A DNA stretch of 64,000 bases, taken from assembly GCA_029550525.1 (NCBI GenBank), contig JAKPHF010000036.1, positions 1 to 64,000 of the forward strand. The letters run 5' to 3'. The notes beneath the pieces are model-generated. The model was given only the letters and a program-made list of their open reading frames with translations. It was not told the origin of the DNA and made no database searches. Shown here piece by piece: positions 35,886 to 45,093 of the stretch. How positions within the stretch are numbered: the first letter of the stretch is position 1; every line of letters starts with the position of its first letter. The position numbers and the translations under genes were made by a program. The stretch comes from Planctomycetota bacterium (GTDB lineage: Bacteria; Planctomycetota; Phycisphaerae; UBA1845; PWPN01).

Positions 35886-36003
35886 GGCCTGGGGACTGGG
35901 GGCTAGGGGCTGGGGAAGAGGTTCGGGTTATTCAGTCTCCGTCGGACAGTGATCTCGGGAGGCGGGCGTCTCCAGCCCAAAGCGGGCAAGACGCCCGCCT
36001 GCC
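35886..36003. repeat. Heptamer array plus palindromic repeat after the pabC-like gene
   Basis: GG-rich heptamers (GGCCTGG, GGACTGG, GGGCTAG, GGGCTGG) at 35886-35920, then at 35957-36003 a long hairpin with GGCGGGCGTCT and AGCGGGCAAGACGCCCGCC, a member of the palindrome family at 10442 and 17588. Confidence 0.85.
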
Positions 36004-36021
36004 GATTTCCACGTATCTTGA

Positions 36022-38547
36022 TTAGCGCGGCATTTGGACGAGTCGCAGCGGCCCGACGAAGACGATAGCCCGCATACCGTTGGAATCACGCTGATCGACC
36101 ACTCGCAAGCGCAGGTCGAGTTCCTTCACGTCCTCGGGAATGGGTGGCAAGCTGACCAGCGACCACTCACAGCCGGTGCGCGGCAGGCCCGGATCAGCCT
36201 CCCAAACCACGCGATCCTGCCAGAGAATCTGCACCTTGGCGTAGCCCATCCAACGGCCGGGGACCTCCTCGTTGCCGAGCAGTTCCTTCGTCCAGCGGTT
36301 CATGAATACGAGCAGGCCGAGCCGATTGCGGTCGCCCGAGACGGGTAGACGCACGGGCAGTTCGGCAAAGTCGCCCGCACGAGCGGCGGCATCGGGCTCC
36401 ATGGCGAACACCGCGGCCTCCTCGCGGCCGTTGCGATAGATCCCCGCCAGCCAGTCGCCCCAGTAGTGCTCGCGCAGATCGGGCAGAGCCGTGGCCAGCA
36501 CGCGCATCTGGCGGGACGTCCCGCCACGTCCCCAGCCGGTCGGCGGGTTCAGCAGGTTGGGCAAGAGCTTGTCGATGACCACCGAATAGTACGAGTAGTG
36601 CCACACGCGCCGCGCCAGTTCCTCCTGGCGCGCCTGCATGGCCGCTCGCCAGTCCGCGGCCGACATGCCGGCAGTCTTGGTCCAGAACTCGACGTACGGA
36701 GCCGTGATCGTCAACTGACGCAGTTCGCGGCCGATCCGCTCGATCGCCTGCAGAACGCGCGGACGCGCCGCCGCGATGAGTTCGTCGGCCCGCTCCATCC
36801 GCCCGTCGTACACGGCATCGAGAAGCGCACGCTGATGATCGTTCCACCAGTACTCGGGGTAATCCATCACCGCGCAAATCTGGCCGACGCGGATCTCCCG
36901 CTGCAGTGGAGCGACGAACGTCTCGCCCACGCGATGTGCGTCCAGGAGCGTGCCCTGGGCATAGCCGGCAGCCACGCGAGCCGCCAACGTCTCGCACCGA
37001 CCCAGGAGTTCCAGGGCGAGCGGGCGATCCTCCAGTCGCTTGAGCCGGGCCGGACAGTTGGGCCGCCACGGACCGGGGTTCATCGCGAACGCGAAGAGCG
37101 ACCGGGCCCGCACGAGCGTGTCCTCCAGCTCGATCATGGCTGCCACCTGCTCGGGGCCGTACACGGTGTCGAATATTCGCGCTCGCGTTGCCGGCCAGTC
37201 GTGCTGCTCGGGCGACCAGCTCCACCAGCCGAACGCCGGCGCGACGTATTCCTTGGCCACGTGGTTACCGCTCCAGGGCACGACGGCCAGGACGTGTTGG
37301 GCCGCATCGGCGATCATCTCGTACGACGGCTCGTGCCAGCCCACCTCCAGGGCCGGAATCTCCACGTACGTCCCCGCCAGGTCGGTGTTCAGGTTGCGGC
37401 TGCGAATGTGCGTGAAGCCGCCGAGCACGCGGGGCCAGTTGTGCCACCAGGACGGCTTGACCGCCAGACCGATCTCGCGAGCGTCTGCTGCGAATGTCTC
37501 GTCCGGCAGTGGCGTCCAGAACCACAAAGCCCGTTCCATACCCGGCACGCCGGCGATCTTGCGATTGAACGGCGCAGTGACCGTCTGATACGAGCCCTTG
37601 GGCGGCGTGGTCGCGATGCGACTGCCGGTCATGGCGTGCTTCTCCCCGAGGGCCAGCACTTCACGCGTGATTTCCTCGGGCGCCTCTCCCGGGCCGCGGT
37701 CGTCGAACGAAATCCACAGCCCGTCCACGCCCATTTCGATGAACTGGCGGAACATGGCGAGCACGGCGTCGTAGAGTTTGGCCGGCACACCACAGTTGAC
37801 CGCTCCGTAAACGAGGATCTCGCGTCGATGAGCTTCGGCGATCACTTCGGCAATGTTCTTCTTGTCCTCGTCGGTGAGGACGTAGTCCGGCTCGAACGCG
37901 TACGTGCCGTTGCGAAGGTCGATCCAATTCATGCGTGAGCTGATCAGACCGTCCCACGTGCCGGGCTCGAGATAATGCGTCACGTCAGTCATGGGCCGGC
38001 CGCGCCAGGCGATGCTCGCCCAGTCGCGGATGGACGCCCTCACGAGTTGCAGGCGATCGCCGCTGCGACGCAGGAGCTGGAACAGCGTGTCCTGGCCGTA
38101 AGTGACCGCCCGGCCGTTGCTGCCGGCCACAACGATCGCCGTGCGGCTTGCGTCGGGCACGATCTCGATCGCGTAGCCGTCCGAACCTTCGACGGGGCTT
38201 TTCACAGTGATGTTGCGCTCGCGCAGGATGCGGTCGATCTGGCCATGCGTGCCGGCCTGACCGAGCAGTATGACGGTCTCATAGCGGGATAGATCATCGC
38301 TTTCCCGAACCACGGGCCATTCGGCGTTGAAACGCTTGGCCACGTATCGCCGGAGCATGTCGGCCGCGGCGGTCTCGGCGGGCACTGCCTTGTCGCCCAA
38401 CACGATGGCCACCTTGCCGGGCGTGAGCGCGACCGGCTCGCCCTCAGCCCATGCCACCTCCTTGGGCGGCGGCACGAGCTTCACCGGCTCGGCAGCCAAC
38501 GCGGCCATCGAAATACCCAACACCGTCGCGACCACACACCATCGCAT
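36022..38547 (-). CDS. Secreted GH84-like beta-N-acetylhexosaminidase family protein
   Basis: An 841-residue exported enzyme: signal peptide MRWCVVATVLGISMAALA, a GH20b/GH84-type N-terminal alpha/beta domain (about 22-165, with AVTYGQDTLFQLL), then a TIM-barrel opening SIRDWASIAWRGRPMTDVTHY. The adjacent catalytic aspartates of GH84 are seen in GVDGLWISFDDRGPGE (Asp282-Asp283). Later segments include WFWTPLPDETF and FGWWSWSPEQHDW. It likely removes N-acetylhexosamine or a related sugar using substrate-assisted catalysis; loops differ enough that the true substrate is open. AGGAGGAG precedes the ATG at 38547. It lies 84 bases after the malectin-type gene on the same strand, so probably one operon. 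Confidence 0.75.
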   Translation of the reverse strand: MRWCVVATVLGISMAALAAEPVKLVPPPKEVAWAEGEPVALTPGKVAIVLGDKAVPAETAAADMLRRYVAKRFNAEWPVVRESDDLSRYETVILLGQAGTHGQIDRILRERNITVKSPVEGSDGYAIEIVPDASRTAIVVAGSNGRAVTYGQDTLFQLLRRSGDRLQLVRASIRDWASIAWRGRPMTDVTHYLEPGTWDGLISSRMNWIDLRNGTYAFEPDYVLTDEDKKNIAEVIAEAHRREILVYGAVNCGVPAKLYDAVLAMFRQFIEMGVDGLWISFDDRGPGEAPEEITREVLALGEKHAMTGSRIATTPPKGSYQTVTAPFNRKIAGVPGMERALWFWTPLPDETFAADAREIGLAVKPSWWHNWPRVLGGFTHIRSRNLNTDLAGTYVEIPALEVGWHEPSYEMIADAAQHVLAVVPWSGNHVAKEYVAPAFGWWSWSPEQHDWPATRARIFDTVYGPEQVAAMIELEDTLVRARSLFAFAMNPGPWRPNCPARLKRLEDRPLALELLGRCETLAARVAAGYAQGTLLDAHRVGETFVAPLQREIRVGQICAVMDYPEYWWNDHQRALLDAVYDGRMERADELIAAARPRVLQAIERIGRELRQLTITAPYVEFWTKTAGMSAADWRAAMQARQEELARRVWHYSYYSVVIDKLLPNLLNPPTGWGRGGTSRQMRVLATALPDLREHYWGDWLAGIYRNGREEAAVFAMEPDAAARAGDFAELPVRLPVSGDRNRLGLLVFMNRWTKELLGNEEVPGRWMGYAKVQILWQDRVVWEADPGLPRTGCEWSLVSLPPIPEDVKELDLRLRVVDQRDSNGMRAIVFVGPLRLVQMPR

Positions 38548-38631
38548 CAACCAAACTCCTCCTGCTGCGGCACGGGCGTCTCGTTCGAGCGTGCATCCAG
38601 CACGCCTCACCACGCCCGTCCGCTGGAACGA

Positions 38632-41600
38632 TCACTCGGCGACAATCACCGTCTGATTCAATTGCGGGGCCGTCACAGGGAACCGCAGCGTGCCACCCTT
38701 GGCCGCCGAGACTTCGACATAATACTCGATATCGCCGTTCAATCCGCGGGGCGGGAACACCGCTCCATACACACCGCGAGCCCGATGCGTTGCAGCCACC
38801 GGCTGGAACTCGCCTCGCCCCATCGCCCGCCAATAGACCACGGGCGTGCCCGGCTTGCTGTCGAGCACGATGATCTTGAGCTTCAGCGTCTCGCCTCTGG
38901 CGGCGGCCGTCCGCACCGCAGGCACGATCAACCGCCCTGCCCCGCTGTACACCTGCGATGGCGTGGCTTCGGGAGGCAATGGCTCGCCCAGCGCATGGGC
39001 CAACTCCTCGCCCGGTCCGTCGAGCAGCCCCGGCAAGGAATGTTGCTCCCAATTGGCAATCGTGCCCATCTCGCTCGCGTTGGTCACCGTGGCCAGCAGG
39101 TGCTCGTACACCTCCCGCACCGCCTGGACCACTTCGATGCGCACGGGCAGGACCTTCTCGCGCGCGAACGCTCTCCTGGCCGCGTCGTCGGGCTGCTTCT
39201 TCAGCTCCTCCATGAGCTGGTTCTGCCGGGCCATGAGGCAGTCGAGCCGTCCGTTGGCCCGCAAGTATCGCAGGGTGTTCAACCAGTAGTCGAACCGCTC
39301 GAGGTTGCCCGCCCCTTTCACCCGCGGCCGCAGCGCCTCCAGTTCATCGACGAACGCGTACTCGGGCAGAACCTGCTCCCAGCGCCGCCCGTCGGGGAAG
39401 ATGCCGCCCGGACCACTCATCCAGTTGGACGGCCGCGGCAGATTGCCGTCGAGGCGGGCGAACACCGCGGCAGCTTCCTCGGCCACCTCGGGGCCAAACG
39501 AATGCCCGGCCCAATCGCGGTAGAAATCCGCAACCGGCAGGTAGCGCCCGGTGGTCTGGCGGGGTTGCGGATCGGCCGCGTACATCTGCCACGCGGGACC
39601 GCCGCAATTGATCATCTGTGCCCCGTAGGGCCCGTTGTCTACCAGGCCGGCCAGGCATGGCTCACCGACGATGGGCACGAACTCGATCACCAGCCAGCCG
39701 TCGGTCACCTTCACGCCTTCAAAACGCTTGTCCAGCGCCTTGGCCGGTCCCGCCTCGGCGAAGATATCGAAACGCTCCAGCACAGGCTCGCCCTGCAGCT
39801 TGATCGTGAACACGCGCTGACCTCGCTCGACGTGCTCGAGCTCGCAGAATTTCAGCGTCACACCGTGCGTGCCGTTGGGGGCGGGCAGGCAATAGCTCTG
39901 CAATCCTGTGCGTTGTGACTGGTACACGGGCGCTTCCTGCGTGCCCTCTATTCGGCGGTCGGCGTATGTCTTGACGGCGCCCCCGACGGCGCCCGCCGTT
40001 CGCATGCTCGCGACCGGCCAACTGCTCTGGTCCCACGCCGCCGCCGCGAGTGCAGCGACGTTCGGCCCCAGAACCCGCGTGCGCCAGTGAATACCCATCA
40101 GGCCCGTGCAGCCGTACGCCTTGGCGTCGGCGGCATCCTTGCGCATGCGTCCCACCCACAATTGCGGCGAGATCATGGCCGGGTCGTCCTCCAGCCAGGG
40201 GATAGCCCATTTGCCGCGTCCCTGGACGTTGGCGAATGCTGGCTCGACGGGGTCGTGGCCGACGGCGCGGTTGATGCAACTGACGGCCATGCTCTTGGGC
40301 AGTTCGCGATCGAACAACGCGCGATCGCTCTGCGGCCCCAACACCCAACCGCAGGTGGCCAGCTCGAACGGTGCGTTGACCTTCCTTGCGGCAGCTACCG
40401 CCGTCCGCAGATCGTCCATGGTGCGGCGGACGGCTTCGGCCGACACGCCGCTCCATGTCCAGTGCTCGGACGTCCACAACCAGTAGTAATCCAGTGGATG
40501 CGTGCGCATGATCCGCAAGAACATGCCCGCGTACAACTGCTCGATAGCCTCGGGCGGCAGCGGCTTGTCGGCATCGCCCACGTAATCCTTGAATGACTTC
40601 GACGAGCCGCAATTGATCTTCACCGTCTCGGGGCCTTCGACCACGATCCCGGCAATGCAGGGATATTCGACCTCGGGTACGAACTCGATGAGCAGCGTGC
40701 CGTCTTCGACCCGCACGTTGGAGAAGTCGAAATCCAGAGCTCTGTTTTTGCCCACGCGGGCGAAGATGTCGAGGCTTTGAATGACCGGCTTGCCCTGCAG
40801 CTTCACGCTGAAGACGCGGGCGCCCGGCCTGCCGTGCGCGATCTCGCAGAACTTGAGTGTCACGTCATACGCGCCGTTGGGCAGGTTCAGCTTGTACGCT
40901 TGCAGATCCCACCGCACACTCTGGTAGACCACGTCTTCGTCGGTGCCTTCGATGGGGCTGCCGTAGTCAGCCGTTTTGCCGCCGATAGCCCGGAACACGG
41001 GCTCGCCGGGCTCGAGCCGTTGTCGCACCACCGCGGGCGCGATCAACGGCGTCTCGGTCCCGATGCAGGTCTTCACGCCAAGTGAGCGAGCGTGCGTGAA
41101 GGCCACGCGGAGCTTCTCGCCGAAGCGGTTGAACAATTCGTTGCAGGCTTCAGGCGTGGTCGGCCAGGGGTTCATGCCCCGCTGCATGTCCTGCGAATAG
41201 GCGTCGTCATCGAACAGCGTCGCCGCCCCGAAGAGGTATTTGCTCGTCTCTTTCGGCACGAATCCCCACGTGCCGCTCAGCGTGCTGAAGTGCCGCGCCG
41301 GGTAGCTTGCCTTCACGCGACCGTCTTCGCCCACGTCGCTCGGCGGGCCGATCCACACCATGGGTTCGGGCCCCGCCGTGCCTTCGGGATAGGTGTGAAA
41401 GCCGATGAAATTCATCCGCAACTTGGGCAACTGCGAGATGACCGCCTGGTACATGTCGAGGTCCCACCAGTCGGGACCTTCGGGAAAGTCGTGGAAAGGC
41501 TGGATGCCGCGGAGTTCGAACAGCGGGCTCCCTTCCTCGTCGACGTCGGGCAGTTTCAATGGGATGCGCTCGTCGGGCATAACGTCGCCGTCCAGGTAGA

Positions 41601-41967
41601 ACCGCACGCCCAGGTGTTCGGCGAAGCGATAGGCGCCGTACAGCGTGCCGACGTCGTCACCGCCGGCGATGGTAAGAATAGTACGACCATCTTGCCGCGT
41701 CGTCTTAAGCACGTACTCCTGCGGGGCGAGGCCGCGGGTGTCGCCGCCGATGAGAATGCAGTCTTGACCGTCAGGCTTGCTCCTCACCACATCGAGCAAT
41801 TCACCCGTCCGCAGATAGATGTACCGACGCACCTCGGAAGCCGCGAGTTTCTCCCGCGCGGTCGGCCTGTCGCTCGTCACGATGACCGGATGATCGGCCA
41901 TGGCCCAACCTCCCTGTAACCCCACAAGCCCCATCAGGGCGCCTATCACCATGCGACGGATGGACAT
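38632..41967 (-). CDS. Secreted glycoside-hydrolase-like protein with two inserted malectin-type modules
   Basis: An 1111-residue exported protein. After the signal peptide (to about residue 24) comes a GH20b/GH67N-like domain: PVIVTSDRPTAREKLAASEV, then GGDDVGTLYGAYRFAEHLGVR. A barrel-like region with LPKLRMNFIGFHTYPEG follows. Two homologous malectin-type modules (about 330-455 and 660-785) interrupt it; each has VYQS, NG, VTLKFCE, G-x-RVF, LQG and LxIEFVP, and each is followed by INCG. The intervening part (about 456-655) holds LDYYWLWTSEHWTWSG and WLEDDPAMISPQLWVGRM. The C-terminus is a beta-domain. Likely a glycan hydrolase with built-in binding modules; not assignable to a known GH family. 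Second-last in its operon, followed by the GH84-like gene. Confidence 0.7.
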   Translation of the reverse strand: MSIRRMVIGALMGLVGLQGGWAMADHPVIVTSDRPTAREKLAASEVRRYIYLRTGELLDVVRSKPDGQDCILIGGDTRGLAPQEYVLKTTRQDGRTILTIAGGDDVGTLYGAYRFAEHLGVRFYLDGDVMPDERIPLKLPDVDEEGSPLFELRGIQPFHDFPEGPDWWDLDMYQAVISQLPKLRMNFIGFHTYPEGTAGPEPMVWIGPPSDVGEDGRVKASYPARHFSTLSGTWGFVPKETSKYLFGAATLFDDDAYSQDMQRGMNPWPTTPEACNELFNRFGEKLRVAFTHARSLGVKTCIGTETPLIAPAVVRQRLEPGEPVFRAIGGKTADYGSPIEGTDEDVVYQSVRWDLQAYKLNLPNGAYDVTLKFCEIAHGRPGARVFSVKLQGKPVIQSLDIFARVGKNRALDFDFSNVRVEDGTLLIEFVPEVEYPCIAGIVVEGPETVKINCGSSKSFKDYVGDADKPLPPEAIEQLYAGMFLRIMRTHPLDYYWLWTSEHWTWSGVSAEAVRRTMDDLRTAVAAARKVNAPFELATCGWVLGPQSDRALFDRELPKSMAVSCINRAVGHDPVEPAFANVQGRGKWAIPWLEDDPAMISPQLWVGRMRKDAADAKAYGCTGLMGIHWRTRVLGPNVAALAAAAWDQSSWPVASMRTAGAVGGAVKTYADRRIEGTQEAPVYQSQRTGLQSYCLPAPNGTHGVTLKFCELEHVERGQRVFTIKLQGEPVLERFDIFAEAGPAKALDKRFEGVKVTDGWLVIEFVPIVGEPCLAGLVDNGPYGAQMINCGGPAWQMYAADPQPRQTTGRYLPVADFYRDWAGHSFGPEVAEEAAAVFARLDGNLPRPSNWMSGPGGIFPDGRRWEQVLPEYAFVDELEALRPRVKGAGNLERFDYWLNTLRYLRANGRLDCLMARQNQLMEELKKQPDDAARRAFAREKVLPVRIEVVQAVREVYEHLLATVTNASEMGTIANWEQHSLPGLLDGPGEELAHALGEPLPPEATPSQVYSGAGRLIVPAVRTAAARGETLKLKIIVLDSKPGTPVVYWRAMGRGEFQPVAATHRARGVYGAVFPPRGLNGDIEYYVEVSAAKGGTLRFPVTAPQLNQTVIVAE

Positions 41968-42030
41968 GCGCAGTCTCCATGAAGTGGAATCTATGAAAGG
42001 TCTCGCCCTGGTCCTTCTGTCCCCCCGCCC

Positions 42031-42072
42031 GGCCGCTTCTTCTCCGTGCCTCTGCGACTCTGTGGTGAACTT
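42031..42072. repeat. 8-base-period repeat (CTCCGTGC-CTCTGCGA-CTCTGTGG)
   Basis: Short degenerate repeat in the gap between the transglutaminase-like gene and the malectin-type gene. Its complement matches the style of the repeat over the start of the metal permease gene at 60170-60212. Confidence 0.6.
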
Positions 42073-42102
42073 ATTCTGCTGCGTGACTGCTCAATGAGCT
42101 CG

Positions 42103-43623
42103 CTACTCTCCAAGCGGCTGCAGATCGAACGTGATGTCGTACGACCAGTCGTCGAAGTACAGATTCCGGCCGTCCAGCTCGACCTCGCCGCGCTGGAAGT
42201 CGGCGGGCTCGCTCCGCAGGCTCGGTTTGGCCGGTTGCAGCGGCGCGCCGTAATCGCGATTGACGATCATTCGATACGCATCCTGGTGGCCGAAGTAAAA
42301 CTCGCGCACCTTCGGGTCGTCCGACTTCTGCAAACCGTACGAGACGTCCGCGGGCAGCCATCCCCACGGCTCAACGTAGAACTCCGCCCAATCGTGCATG
42401 TTGGTGTCGCCCGGCTTGCTTTCCCAGCCGGACTGCCAGCGGGCCGGAATGCCGGCATATCGGCACATGGTGATGAACAACATGGACTGCACGCCGCAAT
42501 CTCCCTTGCCGGTGGCCAGCACCTTTTCCACGAAGCTCGGGATAATGGTGTATTCCATCTCCGGGCACCAGGGGATGGTCTCGCTGACGTAGTGATAAAT
42601 GAGCCGTGCCCGAGCCAGCGGGTTCTTTTCGTCGCCGACGACCTTGTCCACCGTCTCCTTCAGCTTCGGCGTGAACACGATGTGCGGCGGCCGTTCGGCG
42701 AGATACCGCGGATCGATGCCCGCCGACAGCGGCCTGGCGGCATCGTCCGACAGTGGCGGATAATACGCGAACGACGTGTATTCGAACTCCTCTTCGAACT
42801 GCACCGGCTGAGCGGGGTCCTCGATTCTCCGCTCCATGTACACCGTTCGATGCGGTGAGCCCTCGACGTAGGAGCCTTCGGTTGCAATCGGCGAGACGAC
42901 GTGCTCGGTCGGCGACGTGCGGATGAGCTTGATGTCCTTCTGCTGGCGGTACTCCTGCGGGAAGGGCAGCCAGCAGCGCAGGAGCGAGCCGGGCTTGGCG
43001 CCGGGCCGATTCGGTTTGACCGTCAGCTTGTACGTGATACGGTGGCGAATAGGCACCACCTCGGTCTTGCCGGTGCTCTCGGCCGCGGCTATGACCTCGC
43101 GCAGATGGGCGTGCAAACGTTCGTCGGGAGTCGGCCCGGATCGTGCCGGAGCAGGGTTCTTGGCCGCGTGCTCGTCCCGCCGCCGCTTGGCTTCCTCGCA
43201 GAACCGAAGGATATGGCCCGGCTCACGCCGGAAGTACCAGATCTGACCGTCGAAAGTTCGACACTCCACCTGCCCCTGCTCGCGCCATCGCTCCACGTCG
43301 GCGGCCGTCACATCGGGGATGCTTTTTTCGAGCTTGGCAACCAATTGATCGAGCGTCTGCGAGTACTCACGCCGCAGCCGGCGGATGATCTCCTGCATCT
43401 CCTCGCAAGCTTGCCGCGCCTCGGGCTTGGTGGCCGCCGCATCCGTCACGAGCGTCTCCGCTTTGGTCAGCTCACCGGCCGCCACCAGCCGGCGTGCCTC
43501 GACAAGAATCGGATCGGTTGACGTCCATGCGAGGCTTGCCCCTGTTCCCGGCGTCCCCTGCCCTGCTGCGATACTCGCCAGTCCGCAAACCACGCTTGCC
43601 ATGATGGTTCCTGTTCTCGTCAT
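42103..43623 (-). CDS. Exported transglutaminase-like protein
   Basis: A 506-residue protein with a signal peptide (MTRTGTIMASVVCGLASIAA), a helical N-terminal region (about 40-180), a beta-domain (RHRITYKLTVKPNRPGAKPG), and a C-terminal transglutaminase-like domain with a complete triad: Cys376 in GKGDCGVQSMLF, His410 in TNMHDWAEFYVEPWG and Asp426 in LPADVSYG. Such proteins act as proteases, amidases or cross-linkers outside the cytoplasm. Start is ATG 43623; the upstream open frame overlaps the DUF362 gene and is discarded. Orientation matches the malectin and GH84-like genes downstream, separated by about 135 bases. Confidence 0.85.
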   Translation of the reverse strand: MTRTGTIMASVVCGLASIAAGQGTPGTGASLAWTSTDPILVEARRLVAAGELTKAETLVTDAAATKPEARQACEEMQEIIRRLRREYSQTLDQLVAKLEKSIPDVTAADVERWREQGQVECRTFDGQIWYFRREPGHILRFCEEAKRRRDEHAAKNPAPARSGPTPDERLHAHLREVIAAAESTGKTEVVPIRHRITYKLTVKPNRPGAKPGSLLRCWLPFPQEYRQQKDIKLIRTSPTEHVVSPIATEGSYVEGSPHRTVYMERRIEDPAQPVQFEEEFEYTSFAYYPPLSDDAARPLSAGIDPRYLAERPPHIVFTPKLKETVDKVVGDEKNPLARARLIYHYVSETIPWCPEMEYTIIPSFVEKVLATGKGDCGVQSMLFITMCRYAGIPARWQSGWESKPGDTNMHDWAEFYVEPWGWLPADVSYGLQKSDDPKVREFYFGHQDAYRMIVNRDYGAPLQPAKPSLRSEPADFQRGEVELDGRNLYFDDWSYDITFDLQPLGE

Positions 43624-43723
43624 GTCGTGTGCCCTCGGAGCCGGGTTTGGTACACCCGGCCAGCGACAATCCCCCTTTGAACTGTCCCTTCGGTTCGCTC
43701 GTGCGACGTCCACGCGGAACCGC

Positions 43724-44725
43724 TCACATCGCCAGGGCGGACTGATGGGCCAGCAACTGGAACGGCCGTCGCACCGACGCGATGGTCTCGCCGCGTTGCT
43801 CGATGGACGATTCACCGATCGGCCCCAGCCAGCCCGCCGCCCGGCGAAGATGCTCCACGTTCTCCGGCCGGATTCCCATCACGCGAGCGGCGGTCGCATC
43901 CACCGCGGGCGCATTGACGCCCATGATGATAACGCCAACCTCGATCGGCGTGCCGCGAATGGGTCCGTCGCCTTCCAACCCCACGATCCCGTCGATGATC
44001 GCGTAGTCCGGCGGCGTGGTCAGGTTGAAGTCGAGGACGCTGTCGTTGAAATTGCGAAGGTGAAAGAAATTCCGCGGCCAGCCGTAGACCTGCCCGGGCA
44101 GCGTGCCGAACATGTTCTTCATCGACAGCGTCACGCCCGCCCAGTGATGCACCTTCATCTTCGGTATGGAGACGACCACGTCGGCTTCGAGCACGGGGAC
44201 GCTGCAATACAGTGTCTCCAGTCCCGTAAGGTTGCCACCGTTAGGCACCACGCGCACGTCGGCGTGATTGAGATCGATGAACTCCAGCCCATGTTCGGCC
44301 AGCAAGGGCGTGAGGCCCGCGGCGTCCACGATCTGCCAGGCGTCGCGCTGCAGGGCCGGACCGTCGGCGACGATCACCTCGGCCGCCCCTCGCCGCCGGA
44401 ACGCCTCGGCGGCCGCGACGATGACCGCCGGATTCGTGAGCACGGGTTTGCCCTCGCGCGGCAAATCCACGAGGTTGGGCTTGAGCAGCACGCGCTTGCC
44501 CCGCACGTCCGGCGGCGGCACGAGGTCGAACCCGGTTTCGATGACCTTGGCGAGCGACTGATCGTACGCCGCGCGCAGGATGGCAGCCGCCGCGGTCAAG
44601 CCATGGTCACCGACGGGTGAAAGCCAACACCCCGGCAAGACCATGGCCGCACCCGCCCCGGCGGCCGTCCGGAGAAAGTCCCGCCGGTTGAGATCCTGCG
44701 ACTCGCCTTCCGCCTGGTTCCGCAC
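43724..44725 (-). CDS. DUF362-family protein with Tat signal
   Basis: A 333-residue DUF362 protein. The N-terminus carries a twin-arginine signal, NRRDFLRTAAGAGAAMVLPGC, with a lipobox-like Cys, so it is probably folded with a cofactor, exported and anchored. Family segments: RGKRVLLKPNLVD, EVIVADGPA, VPVLEADVVVSIPKMKVHHWAGVTLSMKNMFG split over two lines of conservation, DYAIIDGIVGLEGDGP and APAVDATAARVMGI. No CxxC ferredoxin motif is present. GTG start at 44725 is chosen with GAGG 6 bases upstream; the longer frame runs into intergenic repeats. Function unknown; some family members have been tied to Fe-S or redox roles. Confidence 0.82.
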   Translation of the reverse strand: MRNQAEGESQDLNRRDFLRTAAGAGAAMVLPGCWLSPVGDHGLTAAAAILRAAYDQSLAKVIETGFDLVPPPDVRGKRVLLKPNLVDLPREGKPVLTNPAVIVAAAEAFRRRGAAEVIVADGPALQRDAWQIVDAAGLTPLLAEHGLEFIDLNHADVRVVPNGGNLTGLETLYCSVPVLEADVVVSIPKMKVHHWAGVTLSMKNMFGTLPGQVYGWPRNFFHLRNFNDSVLDFNLTTPPDYAIIDGIVGLEGDGPIRGTPIEVGVIIMGVNAPAVDATAARVMGIRPENVEHLRRAAGWLGPIGESSIEQRGETIASVRRPFQLLAHQSALAM

Positions 44726-45093
44726 CGCTTTCCTCTTCAAACAATCAGCCCTTTTGGGGGATGGGCATCCTGCCCGCCTCGTTTGTGGTGCACGCTTCCA
44801 GCGTGCACCTGTGGAGCGTGCGGCACCTTCTCGCCCCGTAGAGGCGGTGATCAATAGCCGGCGGCGCGAGCCGCCGGTTCGGGGCCCGCACTAACTCCCC
44901 CTGTCAACCTGAGGGCGACGAAGCCGCCCTCAGGTTGACCGTTTACTTAGAGCCAGCGGTCCGTGGGCTTACGCCCACGGCTATTAACTTCGCGCCCCTT
45001 CGGGGCGGAGCCGCGCCGATCCCTTGCACGCTAAACAGGTGCTCCCGTGTGCACGCGCACGCAGAGTGTGTGCACTATCGTGCCGAGACCACG
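44726..45093. repeat. Repeat-filled intergenic region with several palindrome families
   Basis: No gene. In order: GGGGATGGGCATCCTGCCC (about 44755-44778), GTGCACGCTTCCAGCGTGCAC (44789-44809), GGCGGCGCGAGCCGCC (about 44861-44876), a 14-bp-stem palindrome CAACCTGAGGGCG..CGCCCTCAGGTTG (44906-44938), CCGTGGGCTTACGCCCACGG (44961-44980) and CGCCCCTTCGGGGCG (44994-45008). Each is a near-perfect hairpin of a different sequence. Confidence 0.85.

Noticed and set aside
43624..43815. N-terminal extension of the transglutaminase-like gene
   Set aside because: It overlaps the 3' end of the DUF362 gene and delays the signal peptide by 64 residues.
44726..44854. N-terminal extension of the DUF362 gene to 44854
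   Set aside because: The extension translates intergenic hairpin repeats; the GTG at 44725 with GAGG upstream and an immediate Tat signal is better.
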